Part shown: in pieces, positions 8,144 through 16,393 of the stretch
Numbering within the stretch: position 1 is the stretch's first letter
How the letters are laid out: each line of letters begins with the position of its first letter
NCBI RefSeq assembly: GCF_000717345.1
Contig: NZ_JNZA01000038.1
Location: 11,358 to 75,357, forward strand
Source of the DNA: Streptomyces lydicus
GTDB lineage: Bacteria; Actinomycetota; Actinomycetes; Streptomycetales; Streptomycetaceae
DNA: 64,000 bases
Direction of reading: 5' to 3'
The notes under the pieces: model-generated
The model's input: the letters and a program-made list of their open reading frames with translations, nothing else
Database searches by the model: none
Told to the model about the DNA's origin: nothing
Made by a program: the position numbers and the translations under genes

Positions 8144-9432
8144 CGTGCCCATCCTCGTCGTGTGCGTCATTTCGCTTCCACCCAGTCAGCCCCAGTGCCC
8201 TTACCGACCCGCTTACCAAATCCGCGTGCCGCGGTAACGGAAGCGGCACGACCGCCCTGGTAAGCCCCTGGTAGGCGTGGAAAGCACGGCCACGTTCACC
8301 ATGGGCCTGCGCCTGGGCAGAGGAACCGTGCAGGCAACTGGCACCACCTTGCAGACGAGGCGGCAGAGACGCTGGAGCGATTCCCGCCCTGCGGTCCAGC
8401 CCGTTCCGCCATCCCGTCCTGCGGGAAACGAACCACACCGGCGTCCCATCCGGCGGACCCGCTCACCGCTCACCGGCACCTGCCTCCACTTCTTCAGCCC
8501 ACCCCGCCAAGCGTCCTGACCAGCCATCACGACACCAGCCGATCCCGGATTTCCCCAGTCCGGCGTTCCGTGCCAAAATCCCGGCCCTTCTCGACAAGTC
8601 CAACACCCCTGTCGGACACCATCTCGGACACGCGAACTCTCTGCCAGAAGGCCTGTGGACGGAGTCCGGCGATCAGCGAGACGAAGCCCCATAGATCTGC
8701 GCGGTCCAAGGCAAGCAGGGGTGCGAGCGGCATGAGTGAGGGAGCAGCCGCGGGACGCTTCGCAGCAGCAGCAGCAGCAGCAGCGGCGAGGCGGAGCGCA
8801 GCCGTGCTGTTCAAAGTTTCTTTACTGGATCAAGGCGGCCCGCTCCGCGGGCCGCGCGCGCTGGCGGCCAGGGGCCGCCGTCGCTCCTTGTCTCCGCCAC
8901 CGCTCCCGGCGGCCCCCCACCGCTCAGCGCGCAGGCCCGAAGCCAGGCCGACCAGACCGGGCAGCAATCCGCCCAGCCAGAAGCAGCACCACCTGGCCGA
9001 CGCTCCGACTGCGACCTGTCATCCTCCTCGACCAGGCGCAAGCGACCAGCGGTCCCGAACAGCCGATTCCGCAGTGACAGCACGTCTGCGCCCCACGGCA
9101 GAACAGAGCAGCGTGGTACAGGCCGGATAGGGCGCAGGTGCACACATGGCGGATGCTCGTCACAGCGCGGGCGCATCGTGGCTGACTGTCTGTGGCTGAG
9201 GCCCAGGAACGCACCTTGACCTGCTGTCCGCCCGCGCCGCCCGTTCCACAAGGTCCACAACTCCCTCTCGTCATCTGCTCGTGAGGGCCGGCCGCAGTGA
9301 GCACGACAACAGCCCCGGTACCATCGGCACCGGGGTTCTGATCATGAACTCCCCGACCGGACCGCCCGCGTGCTGCCAGGCTCAGGGGGCGGTCCGGTCT
9401 CAGTTGTTGTGCCGATATCTCCGGCGAGGCGA
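8144..9432. other. non-coding or decayed DNA inside the island
   Basis: I find no gene here that I can defend. Long open frames exist on both strands, but none combines a ribosome binding site, a family signature and codon bias. A run of seven CAG triplets (8763-8783) and a hydrophobic stretch on the minus strand near 8950-9010 (GQVVLLLAGRIAARSG) may be relics of plasmid or ICE genes. The 3' end of the next minus-strand operon begins at 9433. Confidence 0.45.
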
Positions 9433-10074
9433 TCAGCCAGCAAGCCCTTCGCTGACGACGGTGACATCGCGCAGTTCGCGGTAGAGGCACGTAGCGAGCA
9501 CCGAGCGCAACAGCGGGTCGCCACAGGGCAGAAGGGCATTGTGCTCGTGCACGGTCCAGCCCTCGCCGGTGAGCTTGTACGGAGTGCCGGAGTACCCCCA
9601 CAGGCGAGGCGTTCGGACCCTCAGGACGACGAACTCCGCCTTCCGCAAGTGGGGACACTCGGCTGCGGCCAAACGCGCGTGCTGTTCGCACAGCGGCGGC
9701 ATCCCCGTCAAAGAACGCTCCGGCCAGGTAGCCCGGTCGTGGGGCATGCGCCAGTCCAGGAACAGCCAACCGTCCGCGTTCCTTGACGCTTGAGCGCCGC
9801 AGACCTGGCACTTCATCGCGTACATGGCCTGGTACTGGCGCCCAGGGTGCATGTAGTCGTACTGGGGCCGGCCTACCTCAGGCCGGTGTGCCATCCGCCC
9901 CCACAGCACCTGGTCCCGACCGACGCGATCGGCCGGGCGCTCGTTGCGGTAGCCAAGCTTCGGTCCCTTCGCATCCCAACGGATCAGCAACTGGTCTTCA
10001 TGGTCGGCGAGCTCCGCGGACCATGAGGCAACGTAGGGCACCAAGGACGGCCTACGCCCTGGGTACTCAGCCAC
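9433..10074 (-). CDS. zinc-ribbon-like hypothetical protein of XRE-TPR modules
   Basis: The protein has 213 residues from GTG 10074, which has GAGGGG 7 bases upstream. It carries a Cys pair in MKCQVCGAQA, a second Cys/His cluster in PPLCEQHARLAAAECPHLR, and a strand-rich C-terminus (EFVVLRVRTPRLWGYSG, VLATCLYRELRDVTVV). The arrangement suggests a structural zinc site. Proteins of this shape recur in Streptomyces beside XRE-type regulators, but I know of no assigned function. It is the last gene of a four-gene minus-strand operon, and its start overlaps the previous stop by 8 bases. Confidence 0.8.
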   Translation of the reverse strand: MAEYPGRRPSLVPYVASWSAELADHEDQLLIRWDAKGPKLGYRNERPADRVGRDQVLWGRMAHRPEVGRPQYDYMHPGRQYQAMYAMKCQVCGAQASRNADGWLFLDWRMPHDRATWPERSLTGMPPLCEQHARLAAAECPHLRKAEFVVLRVRTPRLWGYSGTPYKLTGEGWTVHEHNALLPCGDPLLRSVLATCLYRELRDVTVVSEGLAG

Positions 10075-10327
10075 TACCGAACCCCTCACCATCGAGCTCA
10101 ACCTGCACCTGACCGGGACCCTCAGCCGGTCGCCCATGTTCACGCGGGCCGCAGCATTCCAACGCCGAGCGCAGCAAGCCCAAGGCGTCCTGTAAGTCGA
10201 GGCAGTCCTCACGGCCGCGCGCCTTCCGGCAGACGAGGGACCGTGCTCTCTCCAGGACAGCAGCGGTGAGACCCCGCGCCATGGGCAGGAAGTCAGCCGG
10301 CACGCCCGGCTTTGATCTAGACCCCAC
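10067..10327 (-). CDS. small helical protein, third gene of island operon
   Basis: There are 86 residues from GTG 10327, which overlaps the end of the upstream gene by 11 bases. The central region (ARGLTAAVLERARSLVCR, then DLQDALGLLRSALECCG) is predicted helical with two to three Cys. The spacing of VL, A, L and L-x2-AL residues resembles the 100-residue protein at 37408-37710, which holds the same position in the second copy of this module. No family is recognised. The alternative start ATG 10282 (MARGL) would give 71 residues. Confidence 0.6.
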   Translation of the reverse strand: MGSRSKPGVPADFLPMARGLTAAVLERARSLVCRKARGREDCLDLQDALGLLRSALECCGPREHGRPAEGPGQVQVELDGEGFGSG

Positions 10328-10547
10328 GGAGGCACCCCCGAGCAGCGACAGGTGTGCACGAGGCGTCACTGTGTGCAGCAGCGACAGCAGCAGGGGCGAC
10401 GTCCGGGCGGGTGACCGGAGGCGGAGTGCTACGAGACTCCAGCGCACCGCCAACGATCACCACGGGCGGTGTCATCCCCAGTAGACCCAACACGACGAGC
10501 GCCAGGCCCTCCCGCGACCGGACCTCACGCGTCTGACGGCGGCTCAT
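10317..10547 (-). CDS. small single-pass membrane protein, second gene of island operon
   Basis: This 76-residue protein opens with a basic stretch (MSRRQTREVRSREG), followed by one hydrophobic segment (about residues 15-34, LALVVLGLLGMTPPVVIVGG) and a Pro/Ala-rich tail with two Cys. ATG 10547 shares one base with the stop of the preceding gene (TGATG), so expression is coupled. A 31-residue protein with the same basic-start-plus-helix design sits at the same place in the module at 37707-37802. Topology is probably N-in by the positive-inside rule. Function is unknown. Confidence 0.65.
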   Translation of the reverse strand: MSRRQTREVRSREGLALVVLGLLGMTPPVVIVGGALESRSTPPPVTRPDVAPAAVAAAHSDASCTPVAARGCLRGV

Positions 10548-10915
10548 CACGCGCACCCGCCGCCGGCCATCGCGTTCAACGGCGCCCAGCTGAAGAACAA
10601 CTGCGCACCGTGGCGCCCGAGGTGATCCAACTCCGGGTGCCGGAATTCGGAGGCCGGGGACAAAGCATTGGGCCACCGCGTGATGACTACCTCGACCTCG
10701 CCGCGCTCGGCCATCTCCCGCACCTTGAGCCAGCCGGCACGCCTCTGCGGCACTGGCTCGCCATACCGATCCACAATCTCGGCAACGATCCGCAGGCCGT
10801 TTTTGACAGCGAAGTCGCGGCCCTCCTGCACCGCGCGCTCGTGCGCCACACCAGGAACATCCTGGCTACGCGACGCACAGATGTAGAGAACGGCTGGAGT
10901 GCTGGTCCTGGTCAT
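10547..10915 (-). CDS. resolvase-fold protein without DNA-binding domain
   Basis: The protein has 122 residues from ATG 10915 with an excellent AGGAGG 6 bases upstream. It resembles the N-terminal catalytic domain of serine recombinases. A first strand VLYICAS places Ser where the nucleophile would be, and RRAGWLKVREMAERGEVEVV matches the helix-strand around the conserved Arg (RPGL... in resolvases). The later DRLSR motif is degraded to NALSP, and there is no C-terminal helix-turn-helix. It may therefore act by protein-protein contact rather than recombination. It is the first gene of the operon and diverges from the XRE-TPR regulator across a perfect palindrome at 11045. Confidence 0.72.
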   Translation of the reverse strand: MTRTSTPAVLYICASRSQDVPGVAHERAVQEGRDFAVKNGLRIVAEIVDRYGEPVPQRRAGWLKVREMAERGEVEVVITRWPNALSPASEFRHPELDHLGRHGAQLFFSWAPLNAMAGGGCA

Positions 10916-11044
10916 CGCGAGCCTCCTGAGCAGGGGCCGGTGAGACCGCATGGCGTAGCGGTCAGAGGTGATTGCAATTGGTCGCCCGGTGGACATGCGC
11001 AGCAGCTTCGCGGCGACGGTGGTGTCGCCCAAAGGCCCAGCTGA

Positions 11045-11061
11045 TTACCCAACTTGGGTAA
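11045..11061. promoter_or_regulatory. 17-bp perfect palindrome, probable operator of XRE-TPR regulator
   Basis: TTACCCAA-C-TTGGGTAA lies in the 203-bp divergent gap, 58 bases before the regulator start and 130 bases before the resolvase-like gene. Its symmetry and position fit autoregulation by the XRE protein and joint control of the small-protein operon. Confidence 0.6.
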
Positions 11062-11118
11062 CATCACCAGCCTTAGAGTGCTGACATCTCGTAGCCTTCA
11101 ACCGCGGGAGCCTGCCTG

Positions 11119-12441
11119 ATGCCGAAGCCGCCCCAGCCGCGAGAGCTTCCCGGTCGGCTGCTCACTGATCCTGAGATGGTCGATGCCTGCCGAGTCCGGG
11201 ACTTCAGCAGGGTTTTCCGGCTGGTGAAGAAGCACGCCGGCATTTACCCGTCGATGATTGCCCGCCTGTGCGACCTCACCCCGAGCCGCGTGGGGGAGGT
11301 GATGGCCGGCGAACGCCGTTTGCAGCACATGGAAGTGATCGAACGCATCGCGGATGGGTTGCACATCCCCGGTCACATGCTCGGGTTGGCCCGGCGGACC
11401 TGGGAGACACCCGCGGCCCTCACCGTGATCGAGCGAGAGCCGGCTCAGCCACCCGCGGCGACAGAACAGCTCAAGCCCGTGGATCTCCCCGGATCCGACG
11501 TGGACAACATCCTCGCCCTCACTTCGCCGACCGATCCGAGCCTTTCCACCCTGCAAGCGTTGCGGGCATCGATCGAGGACTACTGGCGCCGCGACGATCA
11601 GCACGGGGGAGAGGTCCTCAGACCAGCAGTGGTTGGGCAACTTCGGTACGTCGTGGACCTGTTGGGCACGAGCAGGTCCCGGTCCATCAAGGACGACTTG
11701 TACGGGGTCGCGCCGGAACTTGCCCGCCTCACCGGCTGGACGCACTTCGACGCCCGCCAGTACAACCAGGCCCGCGCCTATTTCACGCAAGCCCTGAAGC
11801 TTGCCAAGGAAATCGACGACCGGCAGTTCATGGCCAACGTCCTTGCCTGCATGAGCTTGCAGGCGACGTACCAGGAGAAGCCCACGGACGCTCTGGCCTT
11901 CGTGCAGGCCGCGCAAGATGCAGTCCGCGGCGGCGCCGGATCGACTCCGCGCGTCCAGTCGATGTTGGCCATGCGAGAGGCGTTTGCGCACGCCTCACTG
12001 GGCAGCCGGGCCGCCACCCACACGGCGATCTCCGAAGCGCACCGCCAGTTCGAACTGATCCGCACGGACGACCCGGACCCCACCTGGGTGTCCTACTTCG
12101 ACGAGCCCAAGCTCATCGTGGACACCGGCATCGCACACGGCCAGCTCGGCGAAGCAGCAGCGGCTGAACCCCTGATTGCTGACGCCGTGCGCAGAGAGCA
12201 CGGCACCAACCAGCGGGGACGCGCCTTCCACGCAATCTGGCTGGCCCGCACCCAACTGCAGCAGGGCAAGCTCGACCAGGCATGCCACACCGCTACAGAA
12301 GCTCTGGAGCCCGCCTCAGCGGTCGCTTCCGAACGGCTGGCCGGCCACCTCAGAGAGTTCTACGGACAGCTGACTCCGTACCGGGGAGAGCCCGTCACCA
12401 CGGCCTTCGAGGCACGCCTCAGAGAAGTGCTCCCCACCTGA
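11119..12441 (+). CDS. XRE-family regulator with TPR-type C-terminal domain
   Basis: The protein has 440 residues, with GGGAG upstream of ATG 11119. An N-terminal helix-turn-helix (about 25-85: SMIARLCDLTPSRVGEVMAG) is followed by a linker and a long all-helical region with tetratricopeptide character (FDARQYNQARAYFTQALKLA, then HTAISEAHRQFELIR). Proteins of this build in actinomycetes sense peptides or small molecules through the TPR part and bind DNA through the XRE part; the ligand here is unknown. It diverges from the resolvase-like operon and converges on the Nudix gene with an 11-base gap. A second XRE-TPR protein in the same gene company lies at 38622-39872. Confidence 0.88.
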   Translation: MPKPPQPRELPGRLLTDPEMVDACRVRDFSRVFRLVKKHAGIYPSMIARLCDLTPSRVGEVMAGERRLQHMEVIERIADGLHIPGHMLGLARRTWETPAALTVIEREPAQPPAATEQLKPVDLPGSDVDNILALTSPTDPSLSTLQALRASIEDYWRRDDQHGGEVLRPAVVGQLRYVVDLLGTSRSRSIKDDLYGVAPELARLTGWTHFDARQYNQARAYFTQALKLAKEIDDRQFMANVLACMSLQATYQEKPTDALAFVQAAQDAVRGGAGSTPRVQSMLAMREAFAHASLGSRAATHTAISEAHRQFELIRTDDPDPTWVSYFDEPKLIVDTGIAHGQLGEAAAAEPLIADAVRREHGTNQRGRAFHAIWLARTQLQQGKLDQACHTATEALEPASAVASERLAGHLREFYGQLTPYRGEPVTTAFEARLREVLPT

Positions 12442-12451
12442 GTTAGCTGAG

Positions 12452-12985
12452 TCAGCGAGCCGCATCATCCATCAGCACGTAGAGCAGACCCACGAGCGAA
12501 CCGCTGCTCACGACCTCCCGGCGGTCGATCATGGCGCGTGCTTCGGCGAGCGGAACCCACTCGATGCGGTCGGATTCGTTCTTCTCGGTCGGAGGCCCGA
12601 CGTAGGTCGCGCTGTCGGCCCGGAAGACGTGGTGCTGCGAGTCCGTGATCCCGTTCGCCGGCTCCGCATAGATCAGCGGCTTCAACGGACCTGGACGCCA
12701 GCCGGTCTCTTCGAGAACCTCACGCGATGCTGCCTGCTCGGGCGTCTCCCCCGGCTCTATGAGGCCCATGGGCAGCTCCCACGCCCAGGAGTCGGTGATG
12801 AAGCGGTGGCGCCACATCATCAGGATTTCGCGACGATCATTGAGTACGGCAGCCACGGCCAAGTGACGGAGTCGGACGACATGGTGCTCCCAACGGCGTC
12901 CGTCCGGCTGCTGGACATCCACGAGGCACAGATTCACCCACTGGTTCGTGTAGATCTGCCGTTCGCCATGGGTCTTCCACTGCAT
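12452..12985 (-). CDS. Nudix hydrolase, ADP-ribose pyrophosphatase-like
   Basis: The protein has 177 residues. The Nudix box is complete: Gly of GLIEPGE, then REVLEETGW, matching G-x5-E-x7-REUXEEXGU, so metal-dependent hydrolysis of a nucleoside diphosphate linked to X is expected. The strand after the box and the late acidic segment (EKNESDRIEWVPLAEA) fit the ADP-ribose/NDP-sugar subgroup, although substrate cannot be read from sequence. It converges on the XRE-TPR gene and has no obvious operon partner. Base composition is closer to the host than the nuclease pair. Confidence 0.88.
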   Translation of the reverse strand: MQWKTHGERQIYTNQWVNLCLVDVQQPDGRRWEHHVVRLRHLAVAAVLNDRREILMMWRHRFITDSWAWELPMGLIEPGETPEQAASREVLEETGWRPGPLKPLIYAEPANGITDSQHHVFRADSATYVGPPTEKNESDRIEWVPLAEARAMIDRREVVSSGSLVGLLYVLMDDAAR

Positions 12986-13370
12986 TAATGCCGCCCCTCT
13001 CGCCAGATGGCCCCAGCATCTCAGACGAGGCGCGATGGCTGTGCGGAGCCAGGCGGTAGAGGGGAGGGCTGGCGATGAAGTGCCCGTCCCACCCGAAGGG
13101 GAAGGCGTTGGTGTGCCGCCAGCGGCGGGCGAGGTGTTGTTGGCTTGGTGCCGCTCCTCCGGACTTCGTCCTGCGGCGCGGCCCCCCGTAGGGGATGGGA
13201 AAACGTAGGTGGGGCCGGGCGTGATCCTTCACACCCGCCCCCACGGCCACACTCGAAGGCGTACAAGAACCGCCGCAAGGGCACCCGCAGTCCCCGTGGT
13301 GTCCGGACCGGGTTACTTACGAGAGCGACCAGCCTGTGCTAAGCCAAGAGGTGCCCGGTCCGCGGCTTGG
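12986..13370. other. intergenic, no gene seen
   Basis: This region lies upstream of the Nudix gene and downstream of the small secreted protein. The open frames lack ribosome binding sites and family signals. It should hold the Nudix promoter near 12990-13040. Confidence 0.4.
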
Positions 13371-13643
13371 CTAGATGGATAGGCAGGCGGTCGAGGCTAC
13401 CATCGGGTTGACGCCAATCTGCGTCAGTTGGAGGACGCACATAGTAAAGCCAGCGTTTGGCGTGTCCGCCACACGACAGGCCTCCTGCACCTTCGGCCCG
13501 GCCTTGTAACCAGCCTTTTGAACAACACGCTCGCAATCTATAGGTGCGGCGTGCGCAGGAGCGCTTGTAACGAGCGGAAGAGCAGCAGCCGCTACCAGTA
13601 CCCCGGTGGCGCTAGCCAGGCGACGCAATGATGTCTTGCGCAT
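13371..13643 (-). CDS. small secreted cysteine-containing protein
   Basis: This 90-residue precursor starts at ATG 13643 with GGGGGACC just upstream. A Sec signal peptide (MRKTSLRRLASATGVLVAAA...PAHA-AP, about 32 residues) leaves a mature chain of about 58 residues with four Cys (IDCERVVQ, EACRVADT, FTMCVLQL, STACLSI), enough for two disulfides. No family is recognised. It is less GC-rich than host genes and lies inside the tRNA-Arg island. An exported toxin-like, inhibitor or adhesin role is possible but cannot be read from the sequence. Confidence 0.72.
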   Translation of the reverse strand: MRKTSLRRLASATGVLVAAAALPLVTSAPAHAAPIDCERVVQKAGYKAGPKVQEACRVADTPNAGFTMCVLQLTQIGVNPMVASTACLSI

Positions 13644-14464
13644 GAGGTCCCCCTTCTTTGGTCGAACACCGACCCCCGGCCGGTGCGTCGGTAATGTTAA
13701 CACTCCAGCGCATCGGCAATTGGCGGATACAGACCGGGAGTTCGACCGGGCGCGCTAGCGGACGGACGCGATACCGCCCGGGATGGGCTGCGATGGAATC
13801 GAGGCAACGTTCTCGCCTACTTGGGAAGTTGGCCACGTGTCGGCGCAGACCGTCCCTGAGTCTGGGGCTTCTCTGGACTGTATTTGGCGGTCGTGTACTC
13901 GGTGTCTTTCGTCTTCACCTCAGCGGTCTCAGCGGTCCTACTGCTGGTGCCGCCGGAGGGTGAACCGGGAATGGTGGACTGGCTTATTTCTGCCTGTTCG
14001 CTGGCGGTCTTGGCTACCTTTTCAGGCCATTCCTGGGATTGGGCATGACCTGATTCCTTCTCTCGGCCTCCGGCTTGAGTTATGTGGAGGCGTCGAAGGG
14101 CGCACCGGATGTGTCAGTACCCTGCTGATGCTGCGGGCCATGCGCTTGAGATCCTGCTGCTGGGCGAGGGCGTAGGAACTCCTTCGAGGTTGGGCTTCGC
14201 GTTTCCGGTCGACGCCACGTCCGCCTCACCACATAGGACACGGTCTAAATGGTGTTGCAGAACGCTTGGTGGCGGGCATTTTCCCTCCACGGGTGGGGTG
14301 GCCGGGAGGCGGCTTCGGCGGTTTGGGGTGACGTGGATGTGGGCGAATGGCTGGGTAGTGACGGCAACCCTGACGGCAACGACGGCACACAGCGACCGTC
14401 AGGAACAGGCAGCGGTACAGGTGCGATGGACCCGGGCAGCGGTACTGCGCTGACCTGCCCAAAG
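13644..14464. other. decayed DNA at the right end of the island
   Basis: About 820 bases of uneven composition with no frame that I recognise. Short, badly biased open frames run in both directions, as expected for degraded mobile DNA next to the right attachment repeat. Confidence 0.45.
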
Positions 14465-14516
14465 CTACGGATCAGAAGGTTGCAGGTTCGAATCCTGCCG
14501 AGCGCACAGCAGGCCA
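14465..14516 (+). repeat. right attachment repeat (attR), partial tRNA-Arg copy
   Basis: These 52 bases are identical to 4829-4880. They begin at the anticodon loop, so only the 3' half of the tRNA is present and no functional tRNA is encoded. This marks the right limit of the 9.7-kb island. Confidence 0.92.
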
Positions 14517-14549
14517 AAGCCCCCGCCGGGTAATCCGGACGGGGGCTTT
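14516..14549 (+). terminator. hairpin immediately after attR
   Basis: AAAGCCCCCG and its complement form a stem with further GC pairs around TAAT. It starts at the last base of the repeat, paralleling the hairpin after the intact tRNA-Arg although the sequences differ. Confidence 0.65.
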
Positions 14550-14566
14550 GTCGTGCCGTGAGCGAA

Positions 14567-14740
14567 CTTCGGATGGACGCCGAGGGCGACCAGGAGCGAG
14601 CTGCAGGTGTGCCGCGTGTTCCGCAGCGGGATGTCCCGAAGGCCGGCCCGGCGAGCCCGCAGTGCGAACATCCGCGTCAGGTTTCCCGGCTCGATCGGTG
14701 TCCCGTACTTCGTCGTGAAGACGAGGCCGTCCGAGGCGAA
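14567..14740 (-). pseudogene. second tyrosine-integrase fragment outside attR
   Basis: The minus-strand frame encodes part of an integrase catalytic domain: SDGLVFTTKYGTPIEPGN, a spacer, then a HxxR-like box altered to RNTRHTCSSLLVALGVHPK. It aligns with the equivalent region of the remnant at 4971-5603 (FTTKNGTPIEPRNLNR, HDLRHTCASLLHEQGA) but is clearly diverged. The catalytic Tyr segment, first Arg and N-terminus are gone. It lies just beyond the right repeat, where the integrase of a second element inserted at the same tRNA would lie. Confidence 0.75.
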
Positions 14741-14992
14741 GGTGCCGGCACCGGCTGAGGTCGCGTCACCGACGAGCTGGGAGCCGTACGACCTCACGGG
14801 CGGCACGCTGACAGCTGCACCGGCCGCGCCCGATGGGTCGGGCGGGAAAGCGCTCGGCAGGGCGTGCCGTGATCCTCAGGACGGGGGTGAGGGCGACCGG
14901 TGGGCGGAGCCGAGTGACAGGCCGAACCTCGGCGCGCGCCCCGTTGGAGCGGCTTCGGACGGTTTTCGAGTTCGATTTGGGACCATGGCCAT

Positions 14993-15616
14993 GTGAACGG
15001 AAATCCGGTTTTCGGCGGGGCCGAGCCGGTAGATGCGCTTGAGGTGGCGCCGACGGCCCGGACTGCGGTGGCATGGCTGCCGCCGCGGAAGCTCTGGCCG
15101 GTGATTCAGGACATCCGCTGGGAGCACGATCCGCAGGTGCGGCGGTGGCCGCCGCATGTGAATCTGCTGTTCGGCTTTGTGCCGGAGGAGGCGTTCGCGC
15201 GGGCCGTGCCGCTGCTCTCCGCCGGGGCGGCGCGGAGCACGGCGTTCACGGCACGCCTGGCCGGAGTGCGGTACTTCCGGCACCGGCACTACGCGACGTT
15301 GTGGCTCGATCCGGCTGCGGCGGACCCAGCGCCGTGGGCCCGTCTCTATCGGGAGCTGGGGCTGCGGTTCCCGCTCTGCCACGGGCGCGACGGCCGCTTC
15401 ACCCCGCATCTGTCCCTCGGTCGTACCCAGGAGCCGAAGCGCCTGGCTGTCGAGTGCGCTGTCCGGCTCGGCACGCTGTCGGCGGTGGTCGAGGAGGTGG
15501 TCCTGCTCTCCCGAGGCGGCGAGGGGTCCATGCGGCCGCGGGCCGTGATCGCGCTGGGCACGGGCGAGGTCCGGCGACCGCAGGATTGCTGGGGGGCGTC
15601 CGAGGGCTCGCCGTAG
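14993..15616 (+). CDS. 2H-family (2'-5' RNA ligase-like) phosphodiesterase
   Basis: The protein has 207 residues from GTG 14993. Two histidine motifs of the 2H superfamily are visible: [11 protein letters not shown] (about residue 50) and TPHLSLGRT (about residue 137). Their spacing and the alternating strand-helix order match LigT/2'-5' RNA ligase-like cyclic phosphodiesterases. The second residue of each H-x-[ST] motif is Val-Asn and Leu-Ser, so the first site is slightly atypical. It is probably cytoplasmic, acting on a cyclic phosphate or 2'-5' linked RNA end. No operon partner is close. Confidence 0.82.
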   Translation: MNGNPVFGGAEPVDALEVAPTARTAVAWLPPRKLWPVIQDIRWEHDPQVRRWPPHVNLLFGFVPEEAFARAVPLLSAGAARSTAFTARLAGVRYFRHRHYATLWLDPAAADPAPWARLYRELGLRFPLCHGRDGRFTPHLSLGRTQEPKRLAVECAVRLGTLSAVVEEVVLLSRGGEGSMRPRAVIALGTGEVRRPQDCWGASEGSP

Positions 15617-16363
15617 GCCCGGAAAGCGTGTTGGGCATCAGGCGGTGCCGGCCGTTTCCCTCAAGGAGGATGAGGGGGGTGGGGATCCACGGCCTGGCAA
15701 CATAGTCCCGAGGTGGCTCCCGGGGACCTTTGTGCCCACCCCCCTTGACCGCGGACCTCGAAGGTTCTCTGACCGGTCTCACTCCACCAGGCAAACTAGC
15801 AAGCGGCACTGACAACGGGCCGGCGCCAAGGGCGAGTGACGGGTGCCTTGTTGCGGTACGGCAAGGAAGCACCGGAACCCCAGCTAGCGGTTCGATTTCG
15901 CGTCACGGAACCTCGCCGGGGGTACAGCCGAGGCGGCCGGAGCCACTTGCATTGGTTGCGGCCGCCCAGCCGGTGGCGGTGGCCATCACGGCCCCCCTCA
16001 CTCAGGTGAGTTGGAGCCGCTGACGGAGGTACCTCCGCATCCACCGTCCGTAACTACTTTCCGCCCCCGATCAACAACGGTGCTTACGCGCCGAGGTGGT
16101 GTACGCCCGCGCGTACTCAACGAGCCGAGCCCGCGCACGCGCCCACAAGCCGTGGCGTCGATTGGCGTACAGCAGTGAAGTACTGCAACCCCCGCAACCC
16201 CAGCAACCGCCCATGATCGGCAGCCACCCGTACGGACCGAAGGGCGGGTTCCACGGCCTCGGTTGACTCATGGGCCGGCAACCGGGCAGCCGGTGCCGTT
16301 GCGCCGGCGGCCTTGACCGGTCCACGTGCAGCGGTCGGTGGAACTGACGGATCGCTCGACAGG
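15617..16363. other. intergenic region without a supported gene
   Basis: About 750 bases separate the 2H protein from the PadR operator. Open frames on both strands lack ribosome binding sites and domain signals. An imperfect hairpin (GGTGCCTTG...CAAGG-AAGCACC) lies around 15842-15872. I see no RNA gene. Confidence 0.4.
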
Positions 16364-16384
16364 ATATGTCGGTCACCGATATAT
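16364..16384. promoter_or_regulatory. PadR operator candidate overlapping its promoter
   Basis: ATATGTCGGT-C-ACCGATATAT is a 21-bp palindrome with one mismatched pair. It ends 9 bases before ATG 16394 and covers the TATATA-like -10 region. ATAT/ATGT-ended palindromes are typical PadR sites, so autorepression is likely. Confidence 0.6.
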
Positions 16385-16393
16385 ATAGGTGTC

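Larger units (their letters stand above)
4829..14516. mobile_element. tRNA-Arg genomic island (about 9.7 kb) bounded by 52-bp att repeats
   Basis: The element is delimited by the two 52-bp repeats. It contains an N-terminally truncated tyrosine integrase next to the left repeat, a lower-GC nuclease-like gene pair, a small-protein operon with a divergent XRE-TPR regulator, a Nudix hydrolase and a small secreted protein. There is no visible replication, FtsK/Tra-type transfer, excisionase or phage structural gene. It therefore looks like a decayed integrative element or a cargo island that can no longer move by itself. Confidence 0.82.

Noticed and set aside
8527-8814. Minus-strand 95-codon frame with a poly-Ala stretch from the CAG repeat
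   Set aside because: The Ala run is only the repeat in another frame, and no family or start signal supports the rest.
8924-9811. Minus-strand open frame with a hydrophobic SpdB-like stretch (GQVVLLLAGRIAARSG)
   Set aside because: The rest is low-complexity and Arg/Cys-rich with no ribosome binding site, and it overlaps the well-supported gene at 9433-10074; at most a relic.
14465-14560. Apparent protein C-terminus LCARQDSNLQPSDP on the minus strand
   Set aside because: This is the well-known spurious translation of the complement of the tRNA-Arg 3' end, here inside the attachment repeat.
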